Assembly (NCBI GenBank): GCA_965198755.1
Contig: OZ240673.1
Span: 3,782,001 to 3,846,000, forward strand
Length of the DNA: 64,000 nucleotides
Origin: BOG-908 sp963692875
Lineage (GTDB): Bacteria > Pseudomonadota > Alphaproteobacteria > Acetobacterales > Acetobacteraceae
Reading direction: 5' to 3'
In this document: positions 9,710 to 19,303 of the stretch, piece by piece
How positions within the stretch are numbered: position 1 is the first letter of the stretch
Layout: each line of letters begins with the position of its first letter
Program-made: the position numbers and the translations under genes
The notes under the pieces: model-generated
What the model saw: only the letters and a program-made list of their open reading frames with translations
Database searches by the model: none
What the model was told of the DNA's origin: nothing

Positions 9710-11443
9710 ATGTCTGTCGCCCGACTGCTCGCCCAGGCCGCCGCCCACCTGCAATCCGGCGAGCCTGAGCAGGCTATCGCCCCGCTCCGCCAGGCGGCCG
9801 CCCTGCAACCGGCCACGGCCACCATCCACCACGACCTCGGCCTGGCCTGCCTGGACGCCGGCCGCGTCCCGGACGCCTTGGCCGCCCTGCAGGACGCGGT
9901 GACCTGCGACCCGCACTACGCGCGCGCCTGGTTGCGCCTGGGCGCCGCGCAGGAGCGCGCGGGCGACGCCCAGGCGGCGATCGCCGCCTACCACCGCGCC
10001 ACCGAACTGCTGCCCTCGCTGGCCGAAGCCTGGTTCCGCGCCGGCGCCCTGGTGTTCACGCTGGGCCACCGCGAACGGGCGGTCGCCTGCTTCCGCCGCG
10101 CCGCCTCAACCGCGGGCCGCACCGGTTTCGGCCGCCTGGGTGCGGCCCGCGCGCTGCTGGCCGAGGAACGCGACGCCGAGGCCGAGCGCGTGCTGCGGCA
10201 GGCTTTGGCGCTGGACCCGGCCAACCCGATGGCGCTGGACCTGCTGGGCAACCTGCTGGCCGATGCCGGACGCTTCGACGCGGCACGCGCGTGTTTCGCC
10301 GCCGCCATCGCACGCGCGCCGTTGATGGCCGGCAGCTACTACGACCTGGTGCGCTGCCGCCGGATCACTCCGGCGGATGCCGGCCTGCTCGCCGAGATGG
10401 ACGCGGCACTGCTGGTGCCAGGCCTCGATGCCGCCCAGCGCGTGCGGGTCCACCTGGCACTCGGCAAGGCGCAGGACGATCTGGGTGACGTGGAGGCGGC
10501 CATGCGCCAATTCGACGCCGCCCACGAGATCCGTGCCGCCGCCGCTGCGTTCGTCGCGCCCGCTCTCGGCGCGCCCGCCTTTGTTGCGCCCGCTCTCGGC
10601 GCGCCTGCCTTCGTTGCGCCCGCTCTCGGCGCGCCCTCCTTCGATGCGGCCGCGTTCGACATGCAGGTCGACCGGCTGATCGCCTGCTTCACCCCGGAGC
10701 TGGTGGCCGCTTCGCCGTCCCTGGGTGTAGCCGACGCCACGCCGCTGCTGATCATCGGCATGCCGCGCTCGGGCACCACGCTGGCCGAGCAGATCCTCTC
10801 CAGTCACCCCGGTGTCGCCGCCGCCGGCGAGCTGAACTTCTGGAACGAGCGCGGAGCTGCCTGGGAGGCGGCCGGGGGTGCTGGTCTGTCGCCCGGGTTC
10901 CTGGGCCAGGCGGCGCGCGACTACCTCGCGGTGCTGCGCCGGGTGGGCGCGCAGGCCGCGCGGGTCACCGACAAGATGCCGTTCAATTTTCTTTGGGCGG
11001 GGCTGATCCACCTGGCTCTGCCGCAGGCGACGTTCATCCATTGCCGGCGCAGCGCGGTGGCCACGGCGCTGTCCATACACCAGACGCACTTCAACCCGCG
11101 TCTGGCCTTCCCGACCGGCGGCGCTGCCCTGGTCGCCTACATCCGCAGCTACGAACGCCTGACGGCGCATTGGCGCCGTGTGCTGCCGCCGCAGCGTTTC
11201 GTGGAGGTGGAATACGAGCGGCTGACCAGCAGCCCGGAGGCCGAGATCCGCCGCGTGGTGGCCGAAGCCGGGCTAGGCTGGGACGATTCCTGCCTGCACC
11301 CGGAACGCAACGCCCGGGTGGTCAAGACGCCCAGCAAGTGGCAGGCGCGGCAGGCGATCAACCGAAACTCGGTGGACCGCTGGCGGAGGTACGAGCATGT
11401 GCTGGGGGCGTTGCAGGCGCTGGTTGGTGATGCGGGCACGTAA
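9710..11443 (+). CDS. TPR-repeat sulfotransferase family protein
   Basis: A 577-residue protein. Residues about 1-270 are tetratricopeptide repeats (recurring A..LG..L...G...A motifs ending DPxx), a protein-protein interaction scaffold. The second part is a sulfotransferase domain with the 5'-phosphosulfate-binding motif MPRSGTTLAEQIL and a later CRRS motif expected for PAPS binding. It would transfer sulfate from PAPS to an unknown acceptor, often a glycan or protein. Between the domains is a 10-residue sequence repeated three times (AFVAPALGAP). The ATG at 9710 directly follows repeat copy 8, and there is no clear ribosome binding site apart from repeat sequence. Confidence 0.85.
   Translation: MSVARLLAQAAAHLQSGEPEQAIAPLRQAAALQPATATIHHDLGLACLDAGRVPDALAALQDAVTCDPHYARAWLRLGAAQERAGDAQAAIAAYHRATELLPSLAEAWFRAGALVFTLGHRERAVACFRRAASTAGRTGFGRLGAARALLAEERDAEAERVLRQALALDPANPMALDLLGNLLADAGRFDAARACFAAAIARAPLMAGSYYDLVRCRRITPADAGLLAEMDAALLVPGLDAAQRVRVHLALGKAQDDLGDVEAAMRQFDAAHEIRAAAAAFVAPALGAPAFVAPALGAPAFVAPALGAPSFDAAAFDMQVDRLIACFTPELVAASPSLGVADATPLLIIGMPRSGTTLAEQILSSHPGVAAAGELNFWNERGAAWEAAGGAGLSPGFLGQAARDYLAVLRRVGAQAARVTDKMPFNFLWAGLIHLALPQATFIHCRRSAVATALSIHQTHFNPRLAFPTGGAALVAYIRSYERLTAHWRRVLPPQRFVEVEYERLTSSPEAEIRRVVAEAGLGWDDSCLHPERNARVVKTPSKWQARQAINRNSVDRWRRYEHVLGALQALVGDAGT
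10547..10636 (+). repeat. Three in-frame 30-bp tandem repeats in the sulfotransferase gene
   Basis: Three near-identical 30-bp units encode AFVAPALGAP three times, forming the linker between the TPR and sulfotransferase domains. The differences are mainly silent third-base changes. Confidence 0.9.
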
Positions 11444-11446
11444 GTG

Positions 11447-11583
11447 AGCAAGCAAGCAGTTCTTTTTTGAAAAAAAGAACCAAAAAACTTTTGTTCCCTT
11501 GAGTACACGCTGAGGGAGACTCCGCGACAGCCGAACCAAAAGTCTTTTGCTTCTTTTCTTCAGAAAAGAAGGCCTTGCTTGCC
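11447..11583. repeat. Nested palindromic repeat, copy 9
   Basis: It starts 4 bp after the sulfotransferase stop. Left arms GTTC/GAAC, right arms CTTC/GAAG, outer ends AGCAAGCAAGC and GCCTTGCTTGC. Confidence 0.9.
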
Positions 11584-11602
11584 TGACGCCACACCGCCAA
11601 GC

Positions 11603-11619
11603 CTGACAATAGTCTGACA
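11603..11619 (+). promoter_or_regulatory. PhoB-like direct repeat upstream of the phosphoesterase gene
   Basis: CTGACA at 11603 and again at 11614 are spaced 11 bp apart, the helical spacing of Pho boxes bound by OmpR/PhoB-type regulators. The sequence differs from the usual CTGTCA half-site. A TAATAT at 11691 could be a -10 element. The binding role is inferred from spacing and from the downstream phosphatase-type gene. Confidence 0.4.
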
Positions 11620-11814
11620 GTATTCGACGGCTGCTTTCCATGCCAGGCGAGTTCAGCATCAAGCGCGCAAGGACGGCCGGAGTAACCTCGTAATATAAGT
11701 GTAATACAACCGAGCGAGTTGGCCGGCGTGTTACCTGCTATCGACCTTGACGCGGCCGGATGCGGGGTCGAAGGACCTCGTGTACTGCCTCAAGTGATGC
11801 TCCAGGAGAACGAC

Positions 11815-14604
11815 GTGACACGCAACAAGCGATTGCACCCACTTGCGGGTCTGTTGGCCGCGGGGCTGGCCACCCAGGCAGCGCCTGCGCTGGCCGGTCC
11901 GTCCCAGCCTTTCCCCACCTACACGACCGGCCTGCAGCCGAACGGTTCTTACGTGGTCTCCAACGGGCAGATCATCACGCCGGCCGGCATCCAGGTGAAC
12001 CTGGGCATCCGCGTGCGGGCCAAGGCCGTGGCGGTGAACCCGAACCCGCAGCTGCACGTGGCCGCCGTGCTGACCATGGGTGCTGCCGAGCCGATCCTGG
12101 TGTTCAACACGCTCACCGGCGAGGTGATGCAGAGCTACCTGCCGTTCCAGGACCCGTCGGGCACCTATGGCGGCGTCACCTACTCGGCCGACGGCAAGTA
12201 CCTGCTGTTCAGCCAGGACAGCAGCTTCGTCACCATCGCGAGCGTCGGCCCCACCGGCCTGCTGACGGACTACGCGCACGTCTCGGTGCCGCCCAACACC
12301 TCGCAGATCACCTGTTTCCCCAACAGCCCGATGGGCACGTACGCCCGGCCCTGCGGCGAGCTGTACACGCCGTCCACGTCCTACCCGGGCAGCGTGGCGT
12401 TTTCCGCCGACGGGCGCAGCGCCTACGCGCTGCTGAGCCAGAACAACACGCTGGCGACGATCGACCTCACGCAGAACCCGCCGGTGCTGGGCACCCAGAC
12501 CCGCGTCGGCAACGCGCCGAACACGGTGCTGGTGCAGGGCCAATACGCCTATGTCAGCAACGAGGGCGGCCGGATCGCGCGCAAATCCGACTTCACCGTG
12601 CTCTCCGCCGGAACCCCGATCGTGGCCGACCCGATCGACGGCTCGGCGGTGACCGGCACCGTTTCCGTCGTCAGCACCGTCTCGCAGGGCGTGGTGGCCA
12701 CCATCCCGGTCGGCCTGCACCCCACCGGCATGGCCGTCTACGGATCCTCGCTGCTGGTATCCAACACCTACAGCGACACCATCTCGGTGATCGACCTTGC
12801 CACCAACAAGGTGGTGCGCACGCTCAACCTCGGGCTGCCGATCCGCATACCCGGCCAAACCGGCTCGGCCTACGGCGCGGCACCCACCGGCATCGCCGTG
12901 GATGCAACCAACAACATCGCCTACGTGGCGCTTTACAACGCCAACGCGATTGCCGTGCTCGACCTTGCCGGCAGTGCGGCGCACCCGGTCACCGGGCTGA
13001 TCCCGGTGGCCTACGCGCCGGCTTCGGTCCAGCTCGACAGCCGCCACAACCAGCTGGTCGTGGCCAACGACAAGGGCATCGGCACGCTCGCTTCCTTCGA
13101 GACGGACCACGGCGTCACCGGCTACAATTCCCACCAGGACACCGGCACGGTCAGCATCGTGCCGATCCCGGACGCGGCCACGCTTGCCACGATGACCAGG
13201 CAGGTACGCCAGAACGACCACTGGGACCTCGCCGCCAACATCGCCTCGGCCAGCGGCGGCAACTACCAGACGCCGCCGGTGGCCATCCCGGCGCATATCG
13301 GCGACCCCTCGCTGATCAAGCACGTGTTCCTGATCATCCGCGAGAACCGCACCTACGACCAGATGCTGGGCGACGTTGCGGCCGGCAACGGCGACGCCGA
13401 GCTTGCGGTGTTCGGCGGCAAGGACTCGCCGAACGTGCACGACCTGGTCAAGCGCTTTCCGCTGCTGGACAATTTCTACGACCCGAGCCGGCAATCCGCC
13501 GACGGCCATCAGTGGATCATCGAGTCGCTGGCGCCCTACCAGGACGACATCCAGGCGCCGGACTGGGTGCGCAGCTACCCCGGCGGCAATGCCGGTGACT
13601 CGCTTGCCTACACGAAGAAGGGCTTCCTGTTCCAGGAGACGGTGGCCGCCGGCCTGCCCACCAAGATCTATGGCGAGTACGTGGAGAACGAGTTCTTTCC
13701 GACCGCGCAGGGCCATCCGACCTGGCTGCAGTATTTCGGCGATGCGCGCACCTTCGAGACGGGCAGGGAGTCCGTGCTGAAATACCAGAACTCGATCCTG
13801 GTCGAATCCTCGGTGCCGGCGGTGGAGAACCACCTGATCCTGAACTTCCCCCAATTCGACTTGAACATTCCCGACCAGTATCGCGTCGATGTGTGGTACG
13901 AGGACTTCCGCAACGACCTGGCCAACGGCTCGGTGCCGGCGCTGACCGTGGCCTGGGTGATGGACGACCACACCGGCGGCCCGCCGACGGTAGACGCCGA
14001 AGAGGCGGACAACGACCTGGCGGTCGGCCGGATGATCGACATCATCAGCCACAGCAGCGTGTGGAAGGACTCGGCGATCTTCATCGAGGAGGACGACGCG
14101 CAGAACGGCGTGGACCACGTCGACGGCCACCGCAGCCCCGGCTACATCGTCAGCCCCTACGCGGTGCAGTACGGGCCGACCGACCACACCTACTACACGC
14201 AGGTCAACATGACCCGCACCATCGAGCAGATCCTCGGCCTGCAGCCGCTGAGCCAGTTCGACCTGACCGCCTCGCCGATGACGACCGACTTTACCAACAC
14301 GCCGAACTTCGCCCCTTGGGACCACGTGCCGAACCAGGTGCCGCTGACCATGGGCGTCACCGCCAGCAACGCCGCACCCGACGACCAGTACGGCGCGTTG
14401 CAACGGGTCTGGCGCGCCAAGAAAGCTGAGATGTTCGCCGGCAGGTCCACACGGCCGGATTCCGAGGACGCGGACACGCTGAACCATTACATCTGGTACG
14501 AGGCGACCAAGTACCAGCGGCCGTATCCTGGCGAGACGAAGCTGCGGCCGCCTTCGGACTTTGCCGGGCGTGTGGCTCCGGCGGGGGATAGCGACGACGA
14601 TTGA
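11815..14604 (+). CDS. Secreted beta-propeller/phosphoesterase (alkaline phosphatase superfamily) protein
   Basis: A 929-residue exported protein. The N-terminus has a signal peptide ending near PALA. Residues about 40-480 are YncE/NHL-like beta-propeller blades (YVSNEGG, LLVSNTYSDTISVIDLATNKVV, GIAVDATNNIAYVA). The rest is a phosphoesterase domain of the alkaline phosphatase superfamily, with IIRENRTYDQMLGD, DNFYDPS and WKDSAIFIEEDDAQNGVDHVDGHRSP, where Asp/His ligands for metal are expected. It would hydrolyse phosphoesters in the periplasm or outside the cell. GTG at 11815 is preceded by AGGAGA with 5-base spacing. A two-component system, TonB receptor and TonB protein follow, which suggests phosphate or phosphoester scavenging. 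Confidence 0.82.
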   Translation: MTRNKRLHPLAGLLAAGLATQAAPALAGPSQPFPTYTTGLQPNGSYVVSNGQIITPAGIQVNLGIRVRAKAVAVNPNPQLHVAAVLTMGAAEPILVFNTLTGEVMQSYLPFQDPSGTYGGVTYSADGKYLLFSQDSSFVTIASVGPTGLLTDYAHVSVPPNTSQITCFPNSPMGTYARPCGELYTPSTSYPGSVAFSADGRSAYALLSQNNTLATIDLTQNPPVLGTQTRVGNAPNTVLVQGQYAYVSNEGGRIARKSDFTVLSAGTPIVADPIDGSAVTGTVSVVSTVSQGVVATIPVGLHPTGMAVYGSSLLVSNTYSDTISVIDLATNKVVRTLNLGLPIRIPGQTGSAYGAAPTGIAVDATNNIAYVALYNANAIAVLDLAGSAAHPVTGLIPVAYAPASVQLDSRHNQLVVANDKGIGTLASFETDHGVTGYNSHQDTGTVSIVPIPDAATLATMTRQVRQNDHWDLAANIASASGGNYQTPPVAIPAHIGDPSLIKHVFLIIRENRTYDQMLGDVAAGNGDAELAVFGGKDSPNVHDLVKRFPLLDNFYDPSRQSADGHQWIIESLAPYQDDIQAPDWVRSYPGGNAGDSLAYTKKGFLFQETVAAGLPTKIYGEYVENEFFPTAQGHPTWLQYFGDARTFETGRESVLKYQNSILVESSVPAVENHLILNFPQFDLNIPDQYRVDVWYEDFRNDLANGSVPALTVAWVMDDHTGGPPTVDAEEADNDLAVGRMIDIISHSSVWKDSAIFIEEDDAQNGVDHVDGHRSPGYIVSPYAVQYGPTDHTYYTQVNMTRTIEQILGLQPLSQFDLTASPMTTDFTNTPNFAPWDHVPNQVPLTMGVTASNAAPDDQYGALQRVWRAKKAEMFAGRSTRPDSEDADTLNHYIWYEATKYQRPYPGETKLRPPSDFAGRVAPAGDSDDD

Positions 14605-14608
14605 AGCG

Positions 14609-14697
14609 TTAGGCAAGCGGTTCTTTTTTGAACAAAAGAACCAAAAACTTTTGCTCTGGCTGTCGCGGTATTTTTTTGAGAGGACCGCGACAATCGT
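14609..14697. repeat. Palindromic repeat, copy 10a (left half plus short stem)
   Basis: A GTTC...GAAC hairpin and CAAAAACTTTTGC, then CTGTCGCGG and a close CCGCGACA. The right-hand hairpin is missing. It follows the phosphoesterase stop by about 5 bp. Confidence 0.75.
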
Positions 14698-14712
14698 TTT
14701 GGTGCCGGCGAC

Positions 14713-14851
14713 AAGAAAGCAAGGCCTTCTTTTCTGAAGAAAAGAAGCAAAAGACTTTTGGTCCTGCTGTCGCGGAACCTCCCTCAGCGTGCACTCCAGG
14801 GAACAAAAGTTTTTTGGTTCTTTTTTTCAAAAAAGAACCGCTTGCCTTGCC
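14713..14851. repeat. Nested palindromic repeat, copy 10b
   Basis: Complete copy with CTTC/GAAG left arms and GTTC/GAAC right arms, ending GCTTGCCTTGCC. It is tandem to copy 10a and lies upstream of the response regulator. Confidence 0.9.
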
Positions 14852-14956
14852 TCATACAGGTCAACACGACGGATCGCTGGTATCGCGCCTTGCGGATCCT
14901 GCTTGTTGTGCTGGAGGCGTGTGCCACCTACGTAGTCCCGTATTGGGAGGCCGGTG

Positions 14957-15628
14957 GTGCGGATACTCGTCGTCGAGGACAACGCGTCGCTGCAGGGGCT
15001 GATCCTGGCGCATCTGCGTGACCGCGGGTTCGCTGCCGACGCTGCGTCCACCGGCGCCGCCGCGCTCGAGGCGGCAGGCCACGCCGCCTACGACGCCGTC
15101 ATCCTCGACCTCGGTCTGCCGGACACGGACGGCATGGACGTGCTGCGCAGCCTGCGCACGGAGGCGCGTGCGAACCTGCCGATCCTGCTGCTGACGGCGC
15201 GCGACAGCGTGGCCGAGCGCGTGGCGGGCCTGGATGCCGGCGCGGACGACTACATCGTCAAACCTGTCGATGCGGCCGAGCTCGATGCGCGATTGCGTGC
15301 CGTGCTGCGCCGCCCCGGCACCCGGCTGCGCCCGGTGCACGTGTTCGAGGATTTGAGCTTCGACACCGCGAGCCGGCGTGCGTCTCGCGAGGGCGACCCG
15401 ATCGACCTGACGCCGCGCGAGGCGATGCTGTTCGAGGAGCTGGTGCGCCACGGCAACCACGTCGTGGTCCGCGACCAGCTGGTCGAGCGGCTATACGACG
15501 GCGAGGCCAACGTGAGCGGCAACGCCATCGAAGCCATCGTCTCGCGCCTGCGCCGCAAGCTCACCGCGTCGGGGTCGGGCGTGCGGGTGGAGACGCTGCG
15601 CGGCATCGGCTACCGGCTGGGCGTGTGA
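14957..15628 (+). CDS. OmpR-family response regulator
   Basis: A 223-residue two-domain regulator. The receiver has acidic E7-D8, phosphoacceptor D51 in VILDLGLPDTDG, a switch Thr in LLLTARD, and Lys in DDYIVKP. The C-terminal half is a winged helix with RRASREGDPIDLTPREAMLFEELVR split here by domain boundaries and ending ETLRGIGYRLG, typical of the PhoP/QseB/TctD group. Phosphorylation by the adjacent kinase would activate DNA binding. GTG 14957 has GGGAGG at 14945-14950 with 6-base spacing; GTG 14954 is the alternative. It overlaps the kinase by four bases. The locus context suggests control of the phosphoesterase and TonB genes. Confidence 0.9.
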   Translation: MRILVVEDNASLQGLILAHLRDRGFAADAASTGAAALEAAGHAAYDAVILDLGLPDTDGMDVLRSLRTEARANLPILLLTARDSVAERVAGLDAGADDYIVKPVDAAELDARLRAVLRRPGTRLRPVHVFEDLSFDTASRRASREGDPIDLTPREAMLFEELVRHGNHVVVRDQLVERLYDGEANVSGNAIEAIVSRLRRKLTASGSGVRVETLRGIGYRLGV

Positions 15629-16668
15629 CCGCACAGGCGCCGGCGAGGGCCCATCCGCTCGGCAGCCTGCGGGTGCGGCTCGCCGGCGCCATGCTGCTGG
15701 TGCTGGTGGCCGCACTCGGCCTGTCGAGCGCCGCCGACGAGTTCTCCGTGGCGGCCTTCAGCCATGCGCATGGCTGGCTGCGCGTGCTGGACAGCGAGCC
15801 CTACCAGGACGGCATCGTGCTCGGGTCGTTCGGGCTGGCGGTGGGCGGGCTGATCTGGCTAGTGAGCGCCTGGAGCCTGGCACCGCTGTCGCGTGCGTCA
15901 CGCGAGGCACGCGAGGCGGGGCCGGGCCATCCGGGTGCGCGTATCTCGTCGGTGCGGCTGCCGACCGAGATCCGGCCGTTGGTGGACGCGGTCAACGGCG
16001 CGCTGGACCGGCTGGAGGCGGCCTACGCGGCCGAGCGGCAGTTCACCGCGCACGCCGCACACGAGCTGCGGACGCCGCTGGCCGTGCTGACGCTGCGCCT
16101 GCAACAGGCCCGCACCGAGGGCCGCAGCCTGGACTGGCCGGGGGTGGAGCGTGACCTGGACCAGATGACGCGGCTGGTGACGCAGTTGCTGGACCTCGCG
16201 CGCAAGCAGTCCGGCCACGCCGGGCAGGACATGCGGCCGGTCAACCTCGCGCGCATCGCGCGCGAGGCGGCGGCCGCGATCCTGCCGCTGGCGGAAGCCG
16301 CCGGCCGCGACCTGGTCGTGGAGCTGCCGGCCGCGATGGCGGTGCGTGGCCGCGACGGGGATTTACGCGACATGGTGACGAACGTGCTGGAGAACGCGCT
16401 GGTGCACGGGCAGGGCGCGATACGGCTGTGTGGGGCGGTGCAGGCCGGCCGAGCGGCGCTGCGCGTGACCGACGAGGGCGCGGGCGTGGCCGAGGCGATG
16501 CGCGAGGCGCTGTTCGAGCGGTTCCGCAAGGCGCAGGCCGGCTCGCCTGGCACCGGGCTCGGCCTGGCGATCGTGCGCGAGGTGGCGAGGAGCCATGGCG
16601 GATCGGTGGCTTTCGAACCGGGTCCGGGATGCGTTGTGCGCGTTGAAGTGCCGTTGGCGGAGGTTTGA
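15625..16668 (+). CDS. Sensor histidine kinase
   Basis: A 347-residue inner-membrane kinase. Two membrane segments (about residues 17-36 and 64-84) flank a short periplasmic loop of about 27 residues, too small for a large sensor domain. The dimerisation box has AHELRTPLAVL with His146 as phosphorylation site, and the ATPase domain shows N (TNVLENALVHG), G1 (DEGAGV) and G2 (GTGLGLAI) boxes. Start GTG 15625 overlaps the regulator stop (GTGTGA), so the pair is translationally coupled. The signal is unknown; the short loop suggests sensing within the membrane or through a partner, as in PhoR-like and QseC-like kinases. Confidence 0.9.
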   Translation: MTAQAPARAHPLGSLRVRLAGAMLLVLVAALGLSSAADEFSVAAFSHAHGWLRVLDSEPYQDGIVLGSFGLAVGGLIWLVSAWSLAPLSRASREAREAGPGHPGARISSVRLPTEIRPLVDAVNGALDRLEAAYAAERQFTAHAAHELRTPLAVLTLRLQQARTEGRSLDWPGVERDLDQMTRLVTQLLDLARKQSGHAGQDMRPVNLARIAREAAAAILPLAEAAGRDLVVELPAAMAVRGRDGDLRDMVTNVLENALVHGQGAIRLCGAVQAGRAALRVTDEGAGVAEAMREALFERFRKAQAGSPGTGLGLAIVREVARSHGGSVAFEPGPGCVVRVEVPLAEV

Positions 16669-16673
16669 CGGGG

Positions 16674-16870
16674 TAAGCAAGGCAAGCGGTTCTTTTTTAA
16701 AAAAAAGAACCAAAAAACTTTTGTTCTCTTGGGCGCGTGGTGCGGAAATGCCGCGACAGCATGCCCGGCTTCGGGAAACGTCCGCATCGAACGACACGCC
16801 GCAGCCCGGTACATCGACAGGAACAAAGTTTTTTGGTTCTTTTTTTCAAAAAAGAACCGCTTGCCTTGCC
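16674..16870. repeat. Nested palindromic repeat, copy 11, with a longer centre
   Basis: GTTC/GAAC arms in both halves, outer ends AAGCAAGGCAAGC and GCTTGCCTTGCC. About 60 bp of extra unrelated sequence separates the central CCGCGACAGC from the right half. Confidence 0.85.
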
Positions 16871-16974
16871 TTCGCAAACCACAGGAATTCCGCCAGCCCG
16901 AAGCACCCGCGCCACAATCACAAAAGCTTAACTATTGGCCAAACGATCCCCAAGCTAGCTGCGTCCGCCCGGAC

Positions 16975-16991
16975 CTGACCAAAGGCTGACG
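16975..16991 (+). promoter_or_regulatory. CTGAC direct repeat overlapping the TonB-receptor ribosome binding region
   Basis: CTGACC (16975) and CTGACG (16986) repeat with 11-bp spacing, as at 11603 and 19304. It ends one base before the ATG at 16993 and contains the AAAGG Shine-Dalgarno, so an activator role here is doubtful; it may be chance or a repressor site. Confidence 0.25.
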
Positions 16992-16992
16992 G

Positions 16993-19263
16993 ATGTCTCG
17001 CGCTCGCCTCCTCGCTTCGTCACTGCTGGCCGCCACGGCGCTGGCACCGGTCACGCCGGCGCGCAGCCAGCAGGCGCCGATCGACCTCGGCGCCGTCAAC
17101 GCCAGCGCCAGCGCTATCCAGACCCGGCTGCCCAGCGACCTCGGCCCTTTCGCCGCCCCGCCGGCCGGCAGCGCTGCCAGCATCGCGCCCAGCTACGCGC
17201 CGCTGGAAGCCGCCCAGCCGACCTCCGTCGTCGGCAAGAGCTTCATCGACAACGCCAACATCGCCTCGCAGAATTTCGACGAGCTGGTCGAGTTCACCCC
17301 GAGCCTGTCCAACATCCAGCCGGCCGGCCCGGTGTCCCAGCAGAACTACGGCGAGAGCATCCGCGGCTTCCAGTACAACCAGTTCAACACGACGTTCGAC
17401 AACCTTGTGCTGCCCGGCACCACCAGCAACCTGGCACCGCAGAGTGCCACCTACTTTACCTCGCACGACCTCGGCAGCGTCAGCGTGGACCGCGGCCCCG
17501 GCACTGCGTCGACCATCGGCTACGCCACCTTCGGCGGCACGCTGGCGCTGTACTCGAAAGAGCCGGCCGACGTGTTCGGCGCGCAACTCTACTCCACGTT
17601 CGGCAGCTTCGGCGAGCAGCTGTATGGCCTGGAGGTCGATAGCGGCGCGGTGCCTTCGCTGGGCGGCGGCCGCGGCTTGCTCGACCTCTCCCGCCTGCAG
17701 ACCGGGTCCTACCTGACCGGGGTCACCACGGACCGCAGCAACGCGTTCGGCAAGTGGGAACAGCCGCTGGGGGCGGACACGCTGGTCACCTTCGTCGGCA
17801 TGTACAACAACAGCACGGGCCACACCGCCTACGGCAGCACGCTGGCACAGCTCGCCAAATACGGCCCCGATTACGGCCTTAGCTTCAGCCCGCACAGCCA
17901 GGACTTCTTCGGCTACAACAACGACCGCTACGACACAGATTTCGAATACATCCGCATCGCCTCCGCACTGGGCGACGGCTGGAACTTCGAGGAGACGCCC
18001 TACACCGCGTCATATTTCCGCAGCGGCACCGAGGGCACCGACCCGAACGGCACCACCGCCAACATCGAGCCCGGCGGGACCAAGGCCTATATCGGGGGCG
18101 TGCGCATCAACCCCGAGGACGACGTGCCCGGCGTCTCCAAGCACAACGACTTCCGCGACTGGGGCTCGGTCACCCGGCTGACCAAGGACACGCCGTGGGG
18201 CCAGCTGCGTTTCGGCGCGTGGTTCGACTACGTCAGCAACGGCGTCTACCGCACGCGCATCGACTTCACCCGGGACAACGCGCCGTACTCCACCAGTGCA
18301 GCGGGCTCGGCCTACAACCAGTTCTACCACGACAGGCTGGTCACCGCGCAGCCCTACGTGGAGTTCGCCTGGACGCCGCTGCCGGGCCTGGTGGTCACGC
18401 CGGGGGTGAAATACAGCTCCGTCACCCGCGAGCTCGACGCCGGCATCCTGTCGGGCACCAACCCGGGCGAGAGCAACGCCACCTACAACAAGGCGCAGTG
18501 GTCGGTGGACGCGCACTACAAGATCACGCCGCACTGGGTCGCCTACTTCCAGGCTGCCAAAGGCTTCCTCGCCCCGCCGCTGAGCGACCTGGAGACCAAG
18601 GTGGCGGCGACCATCCAGCCGGAGGAGACCACCAACTTCCAGTTCGGCACCACGTATCAGACCGCCCGGCTCAGCCTGGCCGCGGACGCCTACTACATCC
18701 CGTTCAGCAACTACATCGCGAGCCTGACCGAGCCCGCCGGCACGCTGTATTTCAACGAGGGCACCGCGCTGTACCGCGGCATCGAGGCGGACGGCACCTA
18801 CCAGCTCGGCGGCGGCCTCGCGTTCACCGGCAACGGCTCGTTCAACGACGCGCGGTTCAGCAACGGCGTGCACATCGCCCAGGCGCCGCAGAACACCGCA
18901 GCCGGCGGTTTCATCTACAACCGGGCCGGCGTGCTGACGTCGCATGACGACGTGTACGGCTCCGTGCTCGTCAAGCAAGTCGGCAAGCAGTATGGCCTCA
19001 ACGGCCAGACGAGCACCGCGCGCCCGACCGCCAGCTATGCGATCGCGCCGTACTCGACCCTGGATCTGGCGGTCGGCTACACCTTCCCGTTCAGCACGCC
19101 CTACATCGGCGGCGAGCACAAGGTCCGTATCGGCCTGAACCTCTACAACCTGGTCAACGACCACAGCATCATCGCCTACGCCGCCTCCAGCGCCGCCGGG
19201 GTGCCGTTCTTCTGGACCAACCCGGGCTTCAGCGGCTTCGTCTCGCTCTCCGTCTCGCTCTGA
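16993..19263 (+). CDS. TonB-dependent outer-membrane receptor
   Basis: A 756-residue outer-membrane transporter. A Sec signal peptide ends near PARS-Q. Then come a plug domain (VVGKSFIDNANIASQNFDELV, SIRGFQYNQFNTTFDN, VSVDRGPGT) and a C-terminal beta-barrel with the usual alternating aromatic strands, ending in FSGFVSLSVSL, whose hydrophobic last residue is typical of BAM substrates. Energy would come from a TonB protein, and one is encoded 95 bp downstream. The ligand is not evident; neighbours suggest phosphorus-containing compounds, although iron chelates are the commonest ligands of the family. AAAGG precedes the ATG by 7 bases. Confidence 0.9.
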   Translation: MSRARLLASSLLAATALAPVTPARSQQAPIDLGAVNASASAIQTRLPSDLGPFAAPPAGSAASIAPSYAPLEAAQPTSVVGKSFIDNANIASQNFDELVEFTPSLSNIQPAGPVSQQNYGESIRGFQYNQFNTTFDNLVLPGTTSNLAPQSATYFTSHDLGSVSVDRGPGTASTIGYATFGGTLALYSKEPADVFGAQLYSTFGSFGEQLYGLEVDSGAVPSLGGGRGLLDLSRLQTGSYLTGVTTDRSNAFGKWEQPLGADTLVTFVGMYNNSTGHTAYGSTLAQLAKYGPDYGLSFSPHSQDFFGYNNDRYDTDFEYIRIASALGDGWNFEETPYTASYFRSGTEGTDPNGTTANIEPGGTKAYIGGVRINPEDDVPGVSKHNDFRDWGSVTRLTKDTPWGQLRFGAWFDYVSNGVYRTRIDFTRDNAPYSTSAAGSAYNQFYHDRLVTAQPYVEFAWTPLPGLVVTPGVKYSSVTRELDAGILSGTNPGESNATYNKAQWSVDAHYKITPHWVAYFQAAKGFLAPPLSDLETKVAATIQPEETTNFQFGTTYQTARLSLAADAYYIPFSNYIASLTEPAGTLYFNEGTALYRGIEADGTYQLGGGLAFTGNGSFNDARFSNGVHIAQAPQNTAAGGFIYNRAGVLTSHDDVYGSVLVKQVGKQYGLNGQTSTARPTASYAIAPYSTLDLAVGYTFPFSTPYIGGEHKVRIGLNLYNLVNDHSIIAYAASSAAGVPFFWTNPGFSGFVSLSVSL

Positions 19264-19303
19264 GCGCCCCGGCGCGCGTGTGACAAAACGAAGACTTCGG
19301 CGG

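Noticed and set aside
11731..14616. 961-codon open frame antisense to the phosphoesterase gene
   Set aside because: It mirrors the sense gene's codon pattern and lacks any domain; the sense frame has a signal peptide and family motifs.
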